Assembly: GCA_014841595.1 (NCBI GenBank)
Contig: JACYUE010000002.1
Coordinates: forward strand, 744,001 to 808,000
Reading direction: 5' to 3'
Length of the DNA: 64,000 nucleotides
Source of the DNA: Oxalobacteraceae sp. CFBP 8761
GTDB lineage: Bacteria; Pseudomonadota; Gammaproteobacteria; Burkholderiales; Burkholderiaceae_D
Position 1 is the first letter of the stretch, and each line of letters opens with the position of its first letter. A program made the translations under genes and the position numbers. The notes beneath the pieces were generated by a model. That model saw only the letters and a program-made list of their open reading frames with translations. It made no database searches and was not told the origin of the DNA. Below are positions 37,324 to 45,148 of this stretch, piece after piece.

Positions 37324-38256
37324 ATGAGTACAGCGATTTACAGCCACCCCGACTGCCTGCGGCACGAGATGGGCGATTGGCATCCCGAGTCCCCGGCCCG
37401 CCTGCGGGCGATTGACGACCAATTGATCCTGGCGCGCCTGGATGGCCTGATCGAGCAGCGCAGTGCGCCGCTGGCCGACACCGCGCAGATCCTGCGCAAC
37501 CACACGGCGGGCGCGCTGGCGCTGGTGCGCGATCATGTGCCGGCCACGCCGGGCGACTACTACCCGCTCGATGGCGATACGTCGCTCAACCAGTACAGCT
37601 ACCAGGCGGCGCTGCGCGCAGCCGGCGCCGCGGTGGCGGCAACCGACGACGTCATCGCCGGCACGGTCACCAACGCCTTCTGCTCGGTGCGCCCGCCGGG
37701 CCACCACGCCACGCCGAGCGAGCCGATGGGCTTCTGCCTCTTTAACAACGTGGCCATCGCCGCGCGCCACGCGCTCGAGGCGCATGGGCTGAAGCGCGTG
37801 GCGATCATCGACTTCGATGTCCATCACGGCAACGGCACGGCCGACGCGTTTCGTGACGATCCGCGCGTGCTGATGGCGAGCTTCTTCCAGCATCCGTTCT
37901 TTCCCTACACCGAGCCCGAACCGATTACCGCCACCTGCGTGAACGTGCCGGTGCCGGCGCGCTGCGAGGGCGACACCGTGCGCCAGCTGGTGCAGGACCA
38001 GTGGCTGCCGGCGCTGCATGCCTTCAAGCCGCAAATGATTTTTGTATCGGCCGGCTTCGATGGCCATCGCGACGACGATATGGGCGGCATCGGGCTGGTC
38101 GAGGCGGACTATGCGTGGATCACGCGGCAGGTGCTGGCGGTGGCCAACGAATACGCCGGCGGGCGGATCGTCAGCTGTCTCGAAGGCGGCTACGAGCTGT
38201 CGTCGCTGGCGCGCAGCGTCGTGGCGCACCTGAAGGTGCTGGCCGATCTCGAATAG
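37324..38256 (+). CDS. Histone deacetylase-like amidohydrolase (class II-like)
   Basis: The 310-residue product has the zinc hydrolase core of the HDAC/acetylpolyamine amidohydrolase superfamily: RPPGHHATPSEPMGFCLFNN (the His-His charge relay), RVAIIDFDVHHGNGT (zinc Asp and His), SAGFDGHRDDDMG (second zinc Asp) and CLEGGYELSSLA (catalytic Tyr). Substrates in bacteria include acetylated polyamines, acetoin-related regulators or other acyl-lysines, and cannot be told. Start 37324 is used; GGAGACCGAGC upstream holds a possible site. It is divergent from the moxR operon. Confidence 0.92.
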   Translation: MSTAIYSHPDCLRHEMGDWHPESPARLRAIDDQLILARLDGLIEQRSAPLADTAQILRNHTAGALALVRDHVPATPGDYYPLDGDTSLNQYSYQAALRAAGAAVAATDDVIAGTVTNAFCSVRPPGHHATPSEPMGFCLFNNVAIAARHALEAHGLKRVAIIDFDVHHGNGTADAFRDDPRVLMASFFQHPFFPYTEPEPITATCVNVPVPARCEGDTVRQLVQDQWLPALHAFKPQMIFVSAGFDGHRDDDMGGIGLVEADYAWITRQVLAVANEYAGGRIVSCLEGGYELSSLARSVVAHLKVLADLE

Positions 38257-38310
38257 TCGGGAACCGCGGCGGCATTCTGCTCTCTAACGTAGCACCGGCA
38301 CGCGCCGGGC

Positions 38311-38346
38311 AGCGAGGAGACCAGCATGAGCGAGGAGACCAGCATG
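38311..38346 (+). repeat. Tandem 18-bp duplication carrying RBS and start codon
   Basis: 38311-38328 and 38329-38346 are identical: AGCGAGGAGACCAGCATG, each with a GAGGAGA site and an ATG in the same frame. The gene downstream therefore has two equivalent start signals 18 bp apart. Confidence 0.95.
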
Positions 38347-39234
38347 AAACACCGCCGCATCCCGTACGCCCTCTACATCTTCTGCACCCTGTGCCTGCTG
38401 CTGGCCAGCACCGTGGCGGGCGCCACCAACTACACGCTCTGGATCAACGGTCGCAGCGGCGGCGGCGCGCCTGGCAACTACAGCGACTTTCGCTACTGGG
38501 GCCCGGCCGCTACCCCTGCCGGCATCAACAAGCAGGCAGTCAACTGGGATGGCCGCAGCAGCATTGCCTCGCAAAGCGGACGCGTGCGCGATGCGCTCGA
38601 CTGCTTCTGCACAGGCCAGAACTGGTGCTATGTCGCCGCCTACAGCGCGGGCGACCTGCTGCTCGGGTACACGCTGGCCAATTACGGCGGTTCGGCGCGC
38701 GCCGTGACGAACGCCAGCGCGAACGCCAGCGGTGTATGCGCCGCCAGCGGCGGCGTGCAGACCGGCTGGAACCTCAAATGGGTGCGCGTTGCGGCTGGCG
38801 CGGCGGGCGGCTCCGAGCTCGCCAACGCCGGCGCCTGGACCACCTCCGAGCCGCTCGTGCAAGACCTCAAGACCAGCACCGCGCGCGCCATGTACAACCA
38901 CAACGACACCCGCAACGTCTGGTTCTATCGCTACGCGGGCGCGCGTGGTACCGCGTACTCGTTCGTGCTGCCAGGCCAGGATGACGAGGTCGTGGCCTAC
39001 CACAGCAGCGGCGGCGTGGCCGGCAATGCAGGCCGTTCGCTGTGTAATCCGGGTGACTGGCTGTGCGACGATTTGCGCCTGGGCACCGCGCCGAACCAGG
39101 GCGGCAGTGTCAAGTGGAGCTGGCACTCGGTCGTGTTCCGCGACGACGGTGAACGCTTCAACCACTATGGCGACGGCAACTGGGCCGGCATCATCGGAGT
39201 CATGCGTGACGCGATGGTCGATACGGCCAACTAG
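38344..39234 (+). CDS. Secreted protein with hydrolase-like Ser motif, unknown
   Basis: The 296-residue product (302 from the upstream ATG at 38326) has a signal peptide (MKHRRIPYALYIFCTLCLLLASTVAGA), which favours the second copy of the duplicated start. The mature protein is Gly/Ala/Tyr-rich. CYVAAYSAGDLLLGYTLANYGG near residue 95 looks like an alpha/beta-hydrolase nucleophile elbow (AYSAG), with GQDDEVVAYHSSGG (about residue 215-230) holding plausible Asp/His partners. Two Cys pairs (DCFCTGQNWC; SLCNPGDWLC) could form disulfides. No known family is recognised with confidence. A following gene overlaps its end, so the two form a pair. Confidence 0.65.
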   Translation: MKHRRIPYALYIFCTLCLLLASTVAGATNYTLWINGRSGGGAPGNYSDFRYWGPAATPAGINKQAVNWDGRSSIASQSGRVRDALDCFCTGQNWCYVAAYSAGDLLLGYTLANYGGSARAVTNASANASGVCAASGGVQTGWNLKWVRVAAGAAGGSELANAGAWTTSEPLVQDLKTSTARAMYNHNDTRNVWFYRYAGARGTAYSFVLPGQDDEVVAYHSSGGVAGNAGRSLCNPGDWLCDDLRLGTAPNQGGSVKWSWHSVVFRDDGERFNHYGDGNWAGIIGVMRDAMVDTAN

Positions 39235-40426
39235 GCGCCGCCTCGTTTGGCTGGCACTGTTTGTCGCCGGTGCGCTCATGGTTGGACTGTTCTGGCGCGA
39301 GGACGATCCGGCGCTGCCACTTGCAGCGTCGGCGCCGCCGGCTGGGTTGCATTTTCTCGGGCCCGTGCCGGTCATGACCCCCGCCTGCGGCGACCGTACC
39401 GTGCGTCGCCGTCAGCTTGCCGGGCAGGTTCGATTGACGCAGCACACCTATTGCAGCTACCTCCAGCACACCCGCTACCCGCATGCATCGCGTCCGGCCG
39501 CGCAGCATCCCGACCAGCTGTATCCGAACCAGCCTGTGCGCGAATCGAACCCGATGCGCATCGATGGCGGGGACAGCGATCCGGGCGTCCTGGTGCAGAC
39601 CGCGCAGTCGCGCGTCTACCTGGCGGCGGGCGAGACGGTCGAGTTTTCGCTGCGCGCTGTCGACGCACACGGCGCCGCGCTGCCGCTGGTGGTCACGCGT
39701 GCGCTGGTCCAGGGCATGGGCGCCACGGGCAGTCGCCCCGCGCCCCGTGTAACGCCGGCGTTTTCGCAGGATGATGACGGCCACTGGCGCGCCACGTTCG
39801 CGCCGCAGGCGGGCGCACTGGCCGGCTTTCACGGCACCATCCGCAGCGAAGTGCGCTTCAGCGTCAATGGCCGTGCGGGTGTCGTGTTGTTCGATGTGAT
39901 TTATTCGCACGAGCTGCCTGCCATCTGGACGGGCGTACCGCGTGAAGCGATCGGCCCGGACGCCCTTGAGTTCACGCTGCCGCTCGATGTGCGCCTGGCT
40001 GGCCGCTACGTGGTCAGCGGCCGCATCGACGATGCGCTGGGCCGCCCGTTTGCGCTGGCGAGCTTCAACGAACTATTGGGGCAGGGGATGCAGTCGGTCG
40101 CGTTGCGCGTGCACGGCAAGCTGCTGCACGACGCCGATCCTGCGCCGCCATTGCCGCTCGTGCTGCGCGATGTCGAAGGCTATCTGCTGCGTGAGAACGC
40201 GGATCCGGATCGGCTGCTGCTGGCGCGCCGTGAGGGCCCCGTGCTGGTGAGCCGCACGCTGTCGCTGGCCGGCGTGCCCGATCACGTATGGCAGAGCGAG
40301 GAACGGAGCCGCTACCTGGCCGAGTATGCGAAAGACCGCGCGGCGGCGCGCGAGCGCTTGGCGGCGTTCGATCCGGCGGCCACCTTGCCGCCTTTTGAGT
40401 GCAGCGAGCCAGCGCCGGTTCAGTAA
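39206..40426 (+). CDS. Membrane-anchored or secreted beta-rich protein, partner of the preceding gene
   Basis: The 406-residue product is read from a GTG at 39206, which overlaps the preceding gene by 29 bp; no ATG lies near the start in this frame apart from 39280 (inside the helix). It begins with Arg-rich TRWSIRPTRRR and a helix (LVWLALFVAGALMVGLF), so it is anchored in the inner membrane with its bulk periplasmic. Residues about 130-330 look like beta-sandwich domains (VYLAAGETVEFSLRAVD, GRYVVSGRIDDALGRPFALASF) as in surface-protein repeat domains. The C-terminus is helical and charged. I do not recognise the family. Translational coupling with the secreted neighbour suggests joint function. 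Confidence 0.65.
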   Translation: MTRWSIRPTRRRLVWLALFVAGALMVGLFWREDDPALPLAASAPPAGLHFLGPVPVMTPACGDRTVRRRQLAGQVRLTQHTYCSYLQHTRYPHASRPAAQHPDQLYPNQPVRESNPMRIDGGDSDPGVLVQTAQSRVYLAAGETVEFSLRAVDAHGAALPLVVTRALVQGMGATGSRPAPRVTPAFSQDDDGHWRATFAPQAGALAGFHGTIRSEVRFSVNGRAGVVLFDVIYSHELPAIWTGVPREAIGPDALEFTLPLDVRLAGRYVVSGRIDDALGRPFALASFNELLGQGMQSVALRVHGKLLHDADPAPPLPLVLRDVEGYLLRENADPDRLLLARREGPVLVSRTLSLAGVPDHVWQSEERSRYLAEYAKDRAAARERLAAFDPAATLPPFECSEPAPVQ

Positions 40427-40533
40427 GGCACCAGCGGCAACTCGACCAGCGCGGACACCGCGATGGCGCAGCACAGCAAGCCGACGCCATACCAGCGCAC
40501 CATCGATCGTTTCAGTCTTTCCCGTGCGCGCAT
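40420..40533 (-). CDS. Candidate 37-residue single-pass membrane protein
   Basis: An ORF with a GGAG site 8-11 bp before its ATG encodes MRARERLKRSMVRWYGVG followed by LLCCAIAVSALVELPLVPY: a basic N-terminus and one hydrophobic helix, the layout of bacterial small membrane proteins. On the minus strand TTGAGC and CATATT spaced 17 bp lie about 60 bp upstream (40602-40620 region). It overlaps the previous gene's last codons by a few bases in the opposite direction. It is too short to be found by length alone; the helix and RBS support it, conservation is not tested. Confidence 0.5.
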   Translation of the reverse strand: MRARERLKRSMVRWYGVGLLCCAIAVSALVELPLVPY

Positions 40534-40721
40534 ATGTCGTCTCCGCTGCGTCCCGCCACCATGCGTGGCCAAGGGCCAGTGTGCACGCCGAATATGTCAA
40601 CAGTGTTGCAACGGCTCAACGTCATGTGCAAGAGAAAGACCAGCTGTGGCGGGTTCGCGACGCCCGCGCGCGCCACCAGCGTAAAATAGCACCTTGAACG
40701 AAAGATAAAGAAAGCAACAGC

Positions 40722-41669
40722 ATGTCGATACAATGGTTCCCGGGCCACATGAACGCGGCCAAGAAGGAAGCGGCCGAGCAGATGGAGAACATCGATCTGG
40801 TGATCGAAGTCCTCGATGCACGCCTGCCCGAGGCGAGCTGCAACCCACTGGTGGATCAGCTGCGCAAGTTCCGCCAGCGTCCCAGCCTCAAGATCCTGAA
40901 CAAGATCGACCTGGCCGATCCGGTCGCCACCGCCGCCTGGAAAGCCTATTACGATGCGCAGGAAGGTGTGACCGCCTACCCGATGACGACCAAGAAGCCG
41001 GCCGACGTCGCCCGTATCCCCGATCTGGCCTTGTCGCTGGCGCCGCACCGCGGCGTGCCGACCAAGCCGCTGCGTATCATGATCATGGGCATTCCCAACG
41101 TCGGCAAATCGACGTTGATGAACGCGCTGCTGAAAAAACGCGTGGCCAAGGTGGGCGACGAGCCGGCCGTGACCAAGGTCCAGCAGCGCCTGTACCTGAA
41201 CAAGAACGTGGTCCTGGTCGACACGCCCGGCATGCTGTGGCCAAAGATCGCCATGGCCACCGATGGCCTGATGCTGGCGGCAAGCCATGCCATTGGCACC
41301 AATGCGCTGGTCGAAGAAGAAGTGGCCGAATACCTGGGCGAGCTGCTGCTGCAGCGCTACCCGCACCTGCTCACCGCGCGCTATGGCCTGAAAACGGAGG
41401 GCATGGATGGTGTCGGCGTCATCGAAGGCGTGGCGATGCGCCGGGGCTTCCGTGTACGCGGCGGCGAGTACGACTACGAAAAGGCAGCACACTCGCTGCT
41501 GCAGGATTACCGCCAGGGCGCCCTGGGCCGCATCAGCCTGGAAACGCCGGATTCGCGCGCAGCCAGCCTGGCCCTGCACGCGGCCGAAGTGGCCGAGAAA
41601 GCCCGCCTGGCCGCCGAGAAGCTCGCTGCCAAGCTCGAAGAGCAGTCGCGCGGCAAGCGCGGCAGCTGA
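40722..41669 (+). CDS. ylqF: Ribosome biogenesis GTPase YlqF/RbgA
   Basis: The 315-residue product is a circularly permuted GTPase: G4 LKILNKIDLAD precedes G1 IMGIPNVGKSTLMNALL, and G3 LVDTPGMLWPK follows. It opens with SIQWFPGHMNAAKKEAAEQM, the YlqF/MTG1 signature. In Bacillus this protein completes the 50S subunit near the uL16 site; the role in betaproteobacteria is presumed similar. The C-terminus ends in a Lys/Ala-rich helix (AAEKLAAKLEEQSRGKRG). A TAAAAT -10-like sequence lies at 40682-40687. The btuB riboswitch promoter begins about 25 bp past the stop. Confidence 0.93.
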   Translation: MSIQWFPGHMNAAKKEAAEQMENIDLVIEVLDARLPEASCNPLVDQLRKFRQRPSLKILNKIDLADPVATAAWKAYYDAQEGVTAYPMTTKKPADVARIPDLALSLAPHRGVPTKPLRIMIMGIPNVGKSTLMNALLKKRVAKVGDEPAVTKVQQRLYLNKNVVLVDTPGMLWPKIAMATDGLMLAASHAIGTNALVEEEVAEYLGELLLQRYPHLLTARYGLKTEGMDGVGVIEGVAMRRGFRVRGGEYDYEKAAHSLLQDYRQGALGRISLETPDSRAASLALHAAEVAEKARLAAEKLAAKLEEQSRGKRGS

Positions 41670-41694
41670 CCCGCCAGGGCGCGTGCCGACACGG

Positions 41695-41700
41695 TATAAT
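41695..41700 (+). promoter_or_regulatory. TATAAT -10 box ahead of the cobalamin riboswitch
   Basis: A perfect TATAAT hexamer 10-15 bp before the start of the riboswitch sequence. No good -35 hexamer stands 16-18 bp upstream (CCGCCA), so activity is uncertain. Confidence 0.55.
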
Positions 41701-41704
41701 CGCG

Positions 41705-41925
41705 CCGTTTTGGTGCTCTCGCGCGCATTCCAGCGCGCGAAGTTAAACGGGAAACACGACAGGGCTGCGCCGCGCGCCGTCCTGGAAGTGTGCTGCCCCC
41801 GCAACGGTCAACAAGCGCCGCGTCCGCACATCCTGCGCCGCGGCAGACAATCTCGATAACCACTGTCCGCACGACAGGAAGGTGAGGGCGTCCGCTTGCC
41901 AGCCCGGATACCGGCCAGGACAGGT
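41705..41925 (+). promoter_or_regulatory. Cobalamin (B12) riboswitch upstream of btuB-like gene
   Basis: The conserved blocks appear in the expected order: AAACGGGAAACACG (about 41742-41755), GCTGCCCCCGCAACGGT (about 41791-41807), CCACTGTCCGCACGACAGGAAGG (41861-41883, which here is given only as its position), and the B12 box TTGCCAGCCCGG..CCGGCC (41897-41915). The RNA binds adenosylcobalamin and shuts down translation or transcription of the downstream receptor. The ATG is about 80 bp downstream of the B12 box. Confidence 0.93.
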
Positions 41926-42001
41926 GGAAGCGCAAGGCGCTTCCTTCGACGCCAGGCTGCGGGGACGCAGCGGGGCGCCCTTTACCGAGAACACACTCAT
42001 C

Positions 42002-43960
42002 ATGACTTTTGCAGCTCCCGCGCGCCGCGCGCCCCTCGTTGTGGCGTGCGCCTTCGCCGTGTCCACCTTCTCCACCATCGCCACCGCACAGGAAACGCTG
42101 GCGCCGGTCGTCGTCACCGCCGCCCGCTTCCCGGCCACCGCCACGCCAATCGGCGCCACCGTGATCACCGCTGACCAGATCCGCAGCGCCGGCGTGGCCG
42201 ACGTCAACGCGGCCATCCGCAAGATCGGCGGCGTCTTCGGTCGCCAGAGCCTGGACGGCTCGCCCGACTTCAGCCTGGACCTGCGCGGCTTCGGCACCAA
42301 CAGCGCGCAAAACGTGGTCGTGATGGTCGACGGCGTGCGCCTGAATGAAAATGAACTGGCCAGCACGGTGCTTTCGAGCATCCCGGTCGACACGGTCGAG
42401 CGCATCGAGATCACGCGCGGCGGCAGCAGCGTGCTGTACGGCGACGGCGCCACCGGCGGCGTGATCCAGATCTTCACCCGCCGTCCGCAAGGCAGCGGCA
42501 CGCGCGGCACCCTGTTCGTGGAAGGCGGGCGCTTCGACGCGCTCGACCTGCGCGCTTCGATCGCGCATGGCGCCGGCCCGTGGTCGTTCGACGCCGCCGT
42601 GGCCGACCGCCGCACCGACAACTACCGCGACAACAACAAGTACGAGCAGACGAGCTTCAGCGGCGGCGTGCAATATGCGTACGCCTCGAACGGCCGCGCT
42701 GGACTGCGTTTCGAGAGCTCGCGCTCGGACTCGCGCCTGCCGGGTTCGCTGAACGAGGCACAGTTCCAGGCCAACCCGACCCAAAGCAACACGCCGGATG
42801 ATTTCGGCTCGCTCGACACCGACCGTGTCAGCGCGTTCGTCGAACACCGCATCGGCGCCATCGAACTGGCGGCCGAACTGTCGCACCGCGAGCGCGATGT
42901 CGCTTCGACATATGTGTTCTCGGGCTTCCCATCGGCCTTGCGCTACCAGTCCGAGCAGACCCAGTTCTCGCCACGTCTGCGCCACACGGCCACGCTTGGC
43001 GACAAGCGCAATGAATTCGTCACCGGGATCGACCTGACCCGCTGGGACCGCCAAGTGACGTCGAGCTTCTCGGCTGGCGACGCCAAACAGGCGTCCAAGG
43101 CGATCTACGTGCGCGACGAACTGACCTGGAACGCGCCGCACAATGCGCGCCTGGCCGTTGGCGCGCGCCATGAACGTTTCGACAAGGACTACGCCGACCC
43201 GCTCGCGTTCACCGCCCCGGAAGACACCGAGCAGTCGGTCAATGCGTTCACGGTCGAAGGCAGCTTCGACGTCGCGCGTGAAGTGACCGTGTTCGCCAAG
43301 GCCGGCCGTAGTTACCGCATCGCCAACATCGACGAAAACTCGTACCGCGCCACGACGGACGTGCTGGCGCCGCAAACCTCGCGCGACCTCGAACTGGGCG
43401 TCGCCTTCGGCAACGACGCGCGCAAGGCCACAGCGCGCGTGTTCCGTCACCGCCTGACGAACGAAATCTTCTTCGATCCGACGCTGGCCAGCGGCTTTGG
43501 CATCAACACCAATCTCGACCCGACCCGTCGCCAGGGTGTCGAAGTCGAAGGGCAGGCGGTGCTGGCGAACAACCTGCGCCTGACCGGCGCTTGGCAGTAC
43601 GTGCAGTCCGAGTTCCGTGATGGCCCGAACGCCGGCCGCGAGATGGTGCTGGTGCCGAAACACGTCGTGACGACGCGCCTGGCCTGGACGCCGGGCAATG
43701 GCCAGAGCGCTGATGTCGGCGCGCAGTGGGTGGCCAGCCAGCGTTTCGGTGACGACTTCGCCAACAGTTGTGACGCCCGCGTGCCGTCGTACACGACGGT
43801 CGACGCCCGCTATGCGCGCCGCTTCGGCGCATGGGAAGCGTCGGTATCGGGCCTGAACCTGCTCGATCGCCAGCACTACAGTTATGCGTTCAGCTGCCGC
43901 GCCGGGATTTATCCGAGCGATGGCCGCCAGCTGAAGGTGTCGCTGCGCTACGACTTCTGA
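42002..43960 (+). CDS. btuB: TonB-dependent vitamin B12 receptor (BtuB-like)
   Basis: The 652-residue product has a signal peptide (VVACAFAVSTFSTIATAQ), a TonB box-like ETLAPVVVTA, a plug domain (GVADVNAAIRKIGGVFGR, LDLRGFGTNSAQNVVVMVDGVRLNE, RIEITRGGSSVLYGDGATGGVI) and a beta-barrel ending in LKVSLRYDF with the C-terminal Phe needed by BAM. The riboswitch in front strongly supports a corrinoid ligand. An upstream ATG at 41882 is inside the riboswitch and is rejected. No btuF or cobalamin genes are nearby. Confidence 0.92.
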   Translation: MTFAAPARRAPLVVACAFAVSTFSTIATAQETLAPVVVTAARFPATATPIGATVITADQIRSAGVADVNAAIRKIGGVFGRQSLDGSPDFSLDLRGFGTNSAQNVVVMVDGVRLNENELASTVLSSIPVDTVERIEITRGGSSVLYGDGATGGVIQIFTRRPQGSGTRGTLFVEGGRFDALDLRASIAHGAGPWSFDAAVADRRTDNYRDNNKYEQTSFSGGVQYAYASNGRAGLRFESSRSDSRLPGSLNEAQFQANPTQSNTPDDFGSLDTDRVSAFVEHRIGAIELAAELSHRERDVASTYVFSGFPSALRYQSEQTQFSPRLRHTATLGDKRNEFVTGIDLTRWDRQVTSSFSAGDAKQASKAIYVRDELTWNAPHNARLAVGARHERFDKDYADPLAFTAPEDTEQSVNAFTVEGSFDVAREVTVFAKAGRSYRIANIDENSYRATTDVLAPQTSRDLELGVAFGNDARKATARVFRHRLTNEIFFDPTLASGFGINTNLDPTRRQGVEVEGQAVLANNLRLTGAWQYVQSEFRDGPNAGREMVLVPKHVVTTRLAWTPGNGQSADVGAQWVASQRFGDDFANSCDARVPSYTTVDARYARRFGAWEASVSGLNLLDRQHYSYAFSCRAGIYPSDGRQLKVSLRYDF

Positions 43961-44110
43961 TCCATGTTCTGCCGGGCGCGGACGGCTGATGTATTTGCAT
44001 GCATGTTTCAGCGGTAAGCAAATGCAATAAATCGCGCCCTGCAGACAGGGAAAGGGCAAAAAGTGGTAATCTCGCGATCGTTCGCTCAATCATATATGTG
44101 GAAGGATGTT

Positions 44111-44773
44111 ATGCGCACTCTGCGTTTTGCCCTCGTTGCTGCCGCCCTGGTTGCCGGTTTCGCCAATGCTTCGCCGACTGATCCACGCGTCGGTTCCGAA
44201 TACACCGTGCTGGCCGCGCCGCAGCCGACCCAGACCGTCGGCAAGAAGGTCGAAGTCGTCGAATTCTTCGCCTACCACTGCGGCGCCTGCAATGCGTTCG
44301 AGCCGACGCTCAATGCATGGATCAAGAAGCAGGGCGACAACATCGTGATGCGCCGCATCCCGCTGCCATTCCAGGGCCCAAGCGACCCGGAAGCACGCCT
44401 GTTCCTGACGCTCGACGCCATGGGCAAGCTGGAGCAGTACCATGACCGCGTGTTCCGCGCCGTGCACGTCGAGCGCAAGCGCCTGATGAAGGATGAGGAC
44501 ATCATCGCCTGGGCAACCTCGAACGGGCTGGACAAGGCCAAGTTCATGGAAGCCTGGAACTCGTTCGGCGTGCAGACCAAGCTCAAGCGTCTGCCGGCTG
44601 TTGCCGAAGCGTACAAAGCAAGCAGCACGCCGACCGTCGTCATCGATGGTAAATACGTCGTGTCGCCGGCTACCGTGGCACAATCGAACAAGATCCAGGA
44701 CATGGGCCAGCTGATGACGGCTACTGGCCAGGTTCTCGATGCACTGGTAACGAAAGCAGCCCAGACCAAATGA
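44111..44773 (+). CDS. dsbA: Thiol:disulfide interchange protein DsbA
   Basis: The 220-residue product has a signal peptide (MRTLRFALVAAALVAGFANA) and a thioredoxin fold with active site FAYHCGACNAFEP, i.e. CGAC instead of the E. coli CPHC, and the cis-Pro loop in SSTPTVVIDGK. The altered dipeptide suggests a different redox potential. It oxidises cysteines in secreted proteins; partner DsbB is not here. A GGAAGG site lies upstream of the ATG. The next gene overlaps its stop (ATGA). Confidence 0.92.
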   Translation: MRTLRFALVAAALVAGFANASPTDPRVGSEYTVLAAPQPTQTVGKKVEVVEFFAYHCGACNAFEPTLNAWIKKQGDNIVMRRIPLPFQGPSDPEARLFLTLDAMGKLEQYHDRVFRAVHVERKRLMKDEDIIAWATSNGLDKAKFMEAWNSFGVQTKLKRLPAVAEAYKASSTPTVVIDGKYVVSPATVAQSNKIQDMGQLMTATGQVLDALVTKAAQTK

Positions 44774-45099
44774 CCAACGACGTCGAACGCGATATCCTCA
44801 AGATCTATGAAGGGTCACGGCCCAAAGAGGAAGAGCTGTTTGAGACCAGCCGCGTGAACCATGTCGCGTGGTCGCTGGCGGCGATCTTCGCCCTGGTGGC
44901 CATCTGGCTGGCCATCGCGCTGGTCAATGCCGAAAACCAGCGTCATGCGCTGGCGACGAACAAGTGCCCCGACATGGTCTTCAAGTCGGGTGTCGACAAG
45001 GCCTGTCTCGTCACGGTCAATTCGCGCGATCACTGGTGGCAGCATCTATGGCATGCGGTGACGAATGTGCGCCCGCTGCCGAGTAATGTCGGGCAGTAA
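44770..45099 (+). CDS. Small single-pass membrane protein coupled to dsbA
   Basis: The 109-residue product begins with a polar stretch (TNDVERDILKIYEGSRPKEEELF), has one helix (HVAWSLAAIFALVAIWLAIALV) and a periplasmic tail with two cysteines (KCPDMVFKSGVDKACLVTVNS) that could be a DsbA substrate or partner. No family is recognised. It overlaps dsbA by 4 bp, so translation is coupled. A strong terminator follows, into whose T-run the IS element has inserted. Confidence 0.75.
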   Translation: MTNDVERDILKIYEGSRPKEEELFETSRVNHVAWSLAAIFALVAIWLAIALVNAENQRHALATNKCPDMVFKSGVDKACLVTVNSRDHWWQHLWHAVTNVRPLPSNVGQ

Positions 45100-45120
45100 A
45101 GGTTGTTGGTAGCAAGTTGA

Positions 45121-45145
45121 ACGGCGTCCGATGGACGCCGTTTTT
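45121..45145 (+). terminator. Intrinsic terminator after the dsbA operon
   Basis: ACGGCGTCC / GGACGCCGT stem with GAT loop and five T residues. The T-run is the left target-site copy of the IS insertion, and an identical TTTTTCAT lies on the right side of the element. Confidence 0.9.
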
Positions 45146-45148
45146 CAT

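Noticed and set aside
41507..44089. An 860-codon frame antisense to btuB and the ylqF end
   Set aside because: Shadow of the receptor gene, which has an intact signal peptide, plug and barrel in the sense frame.
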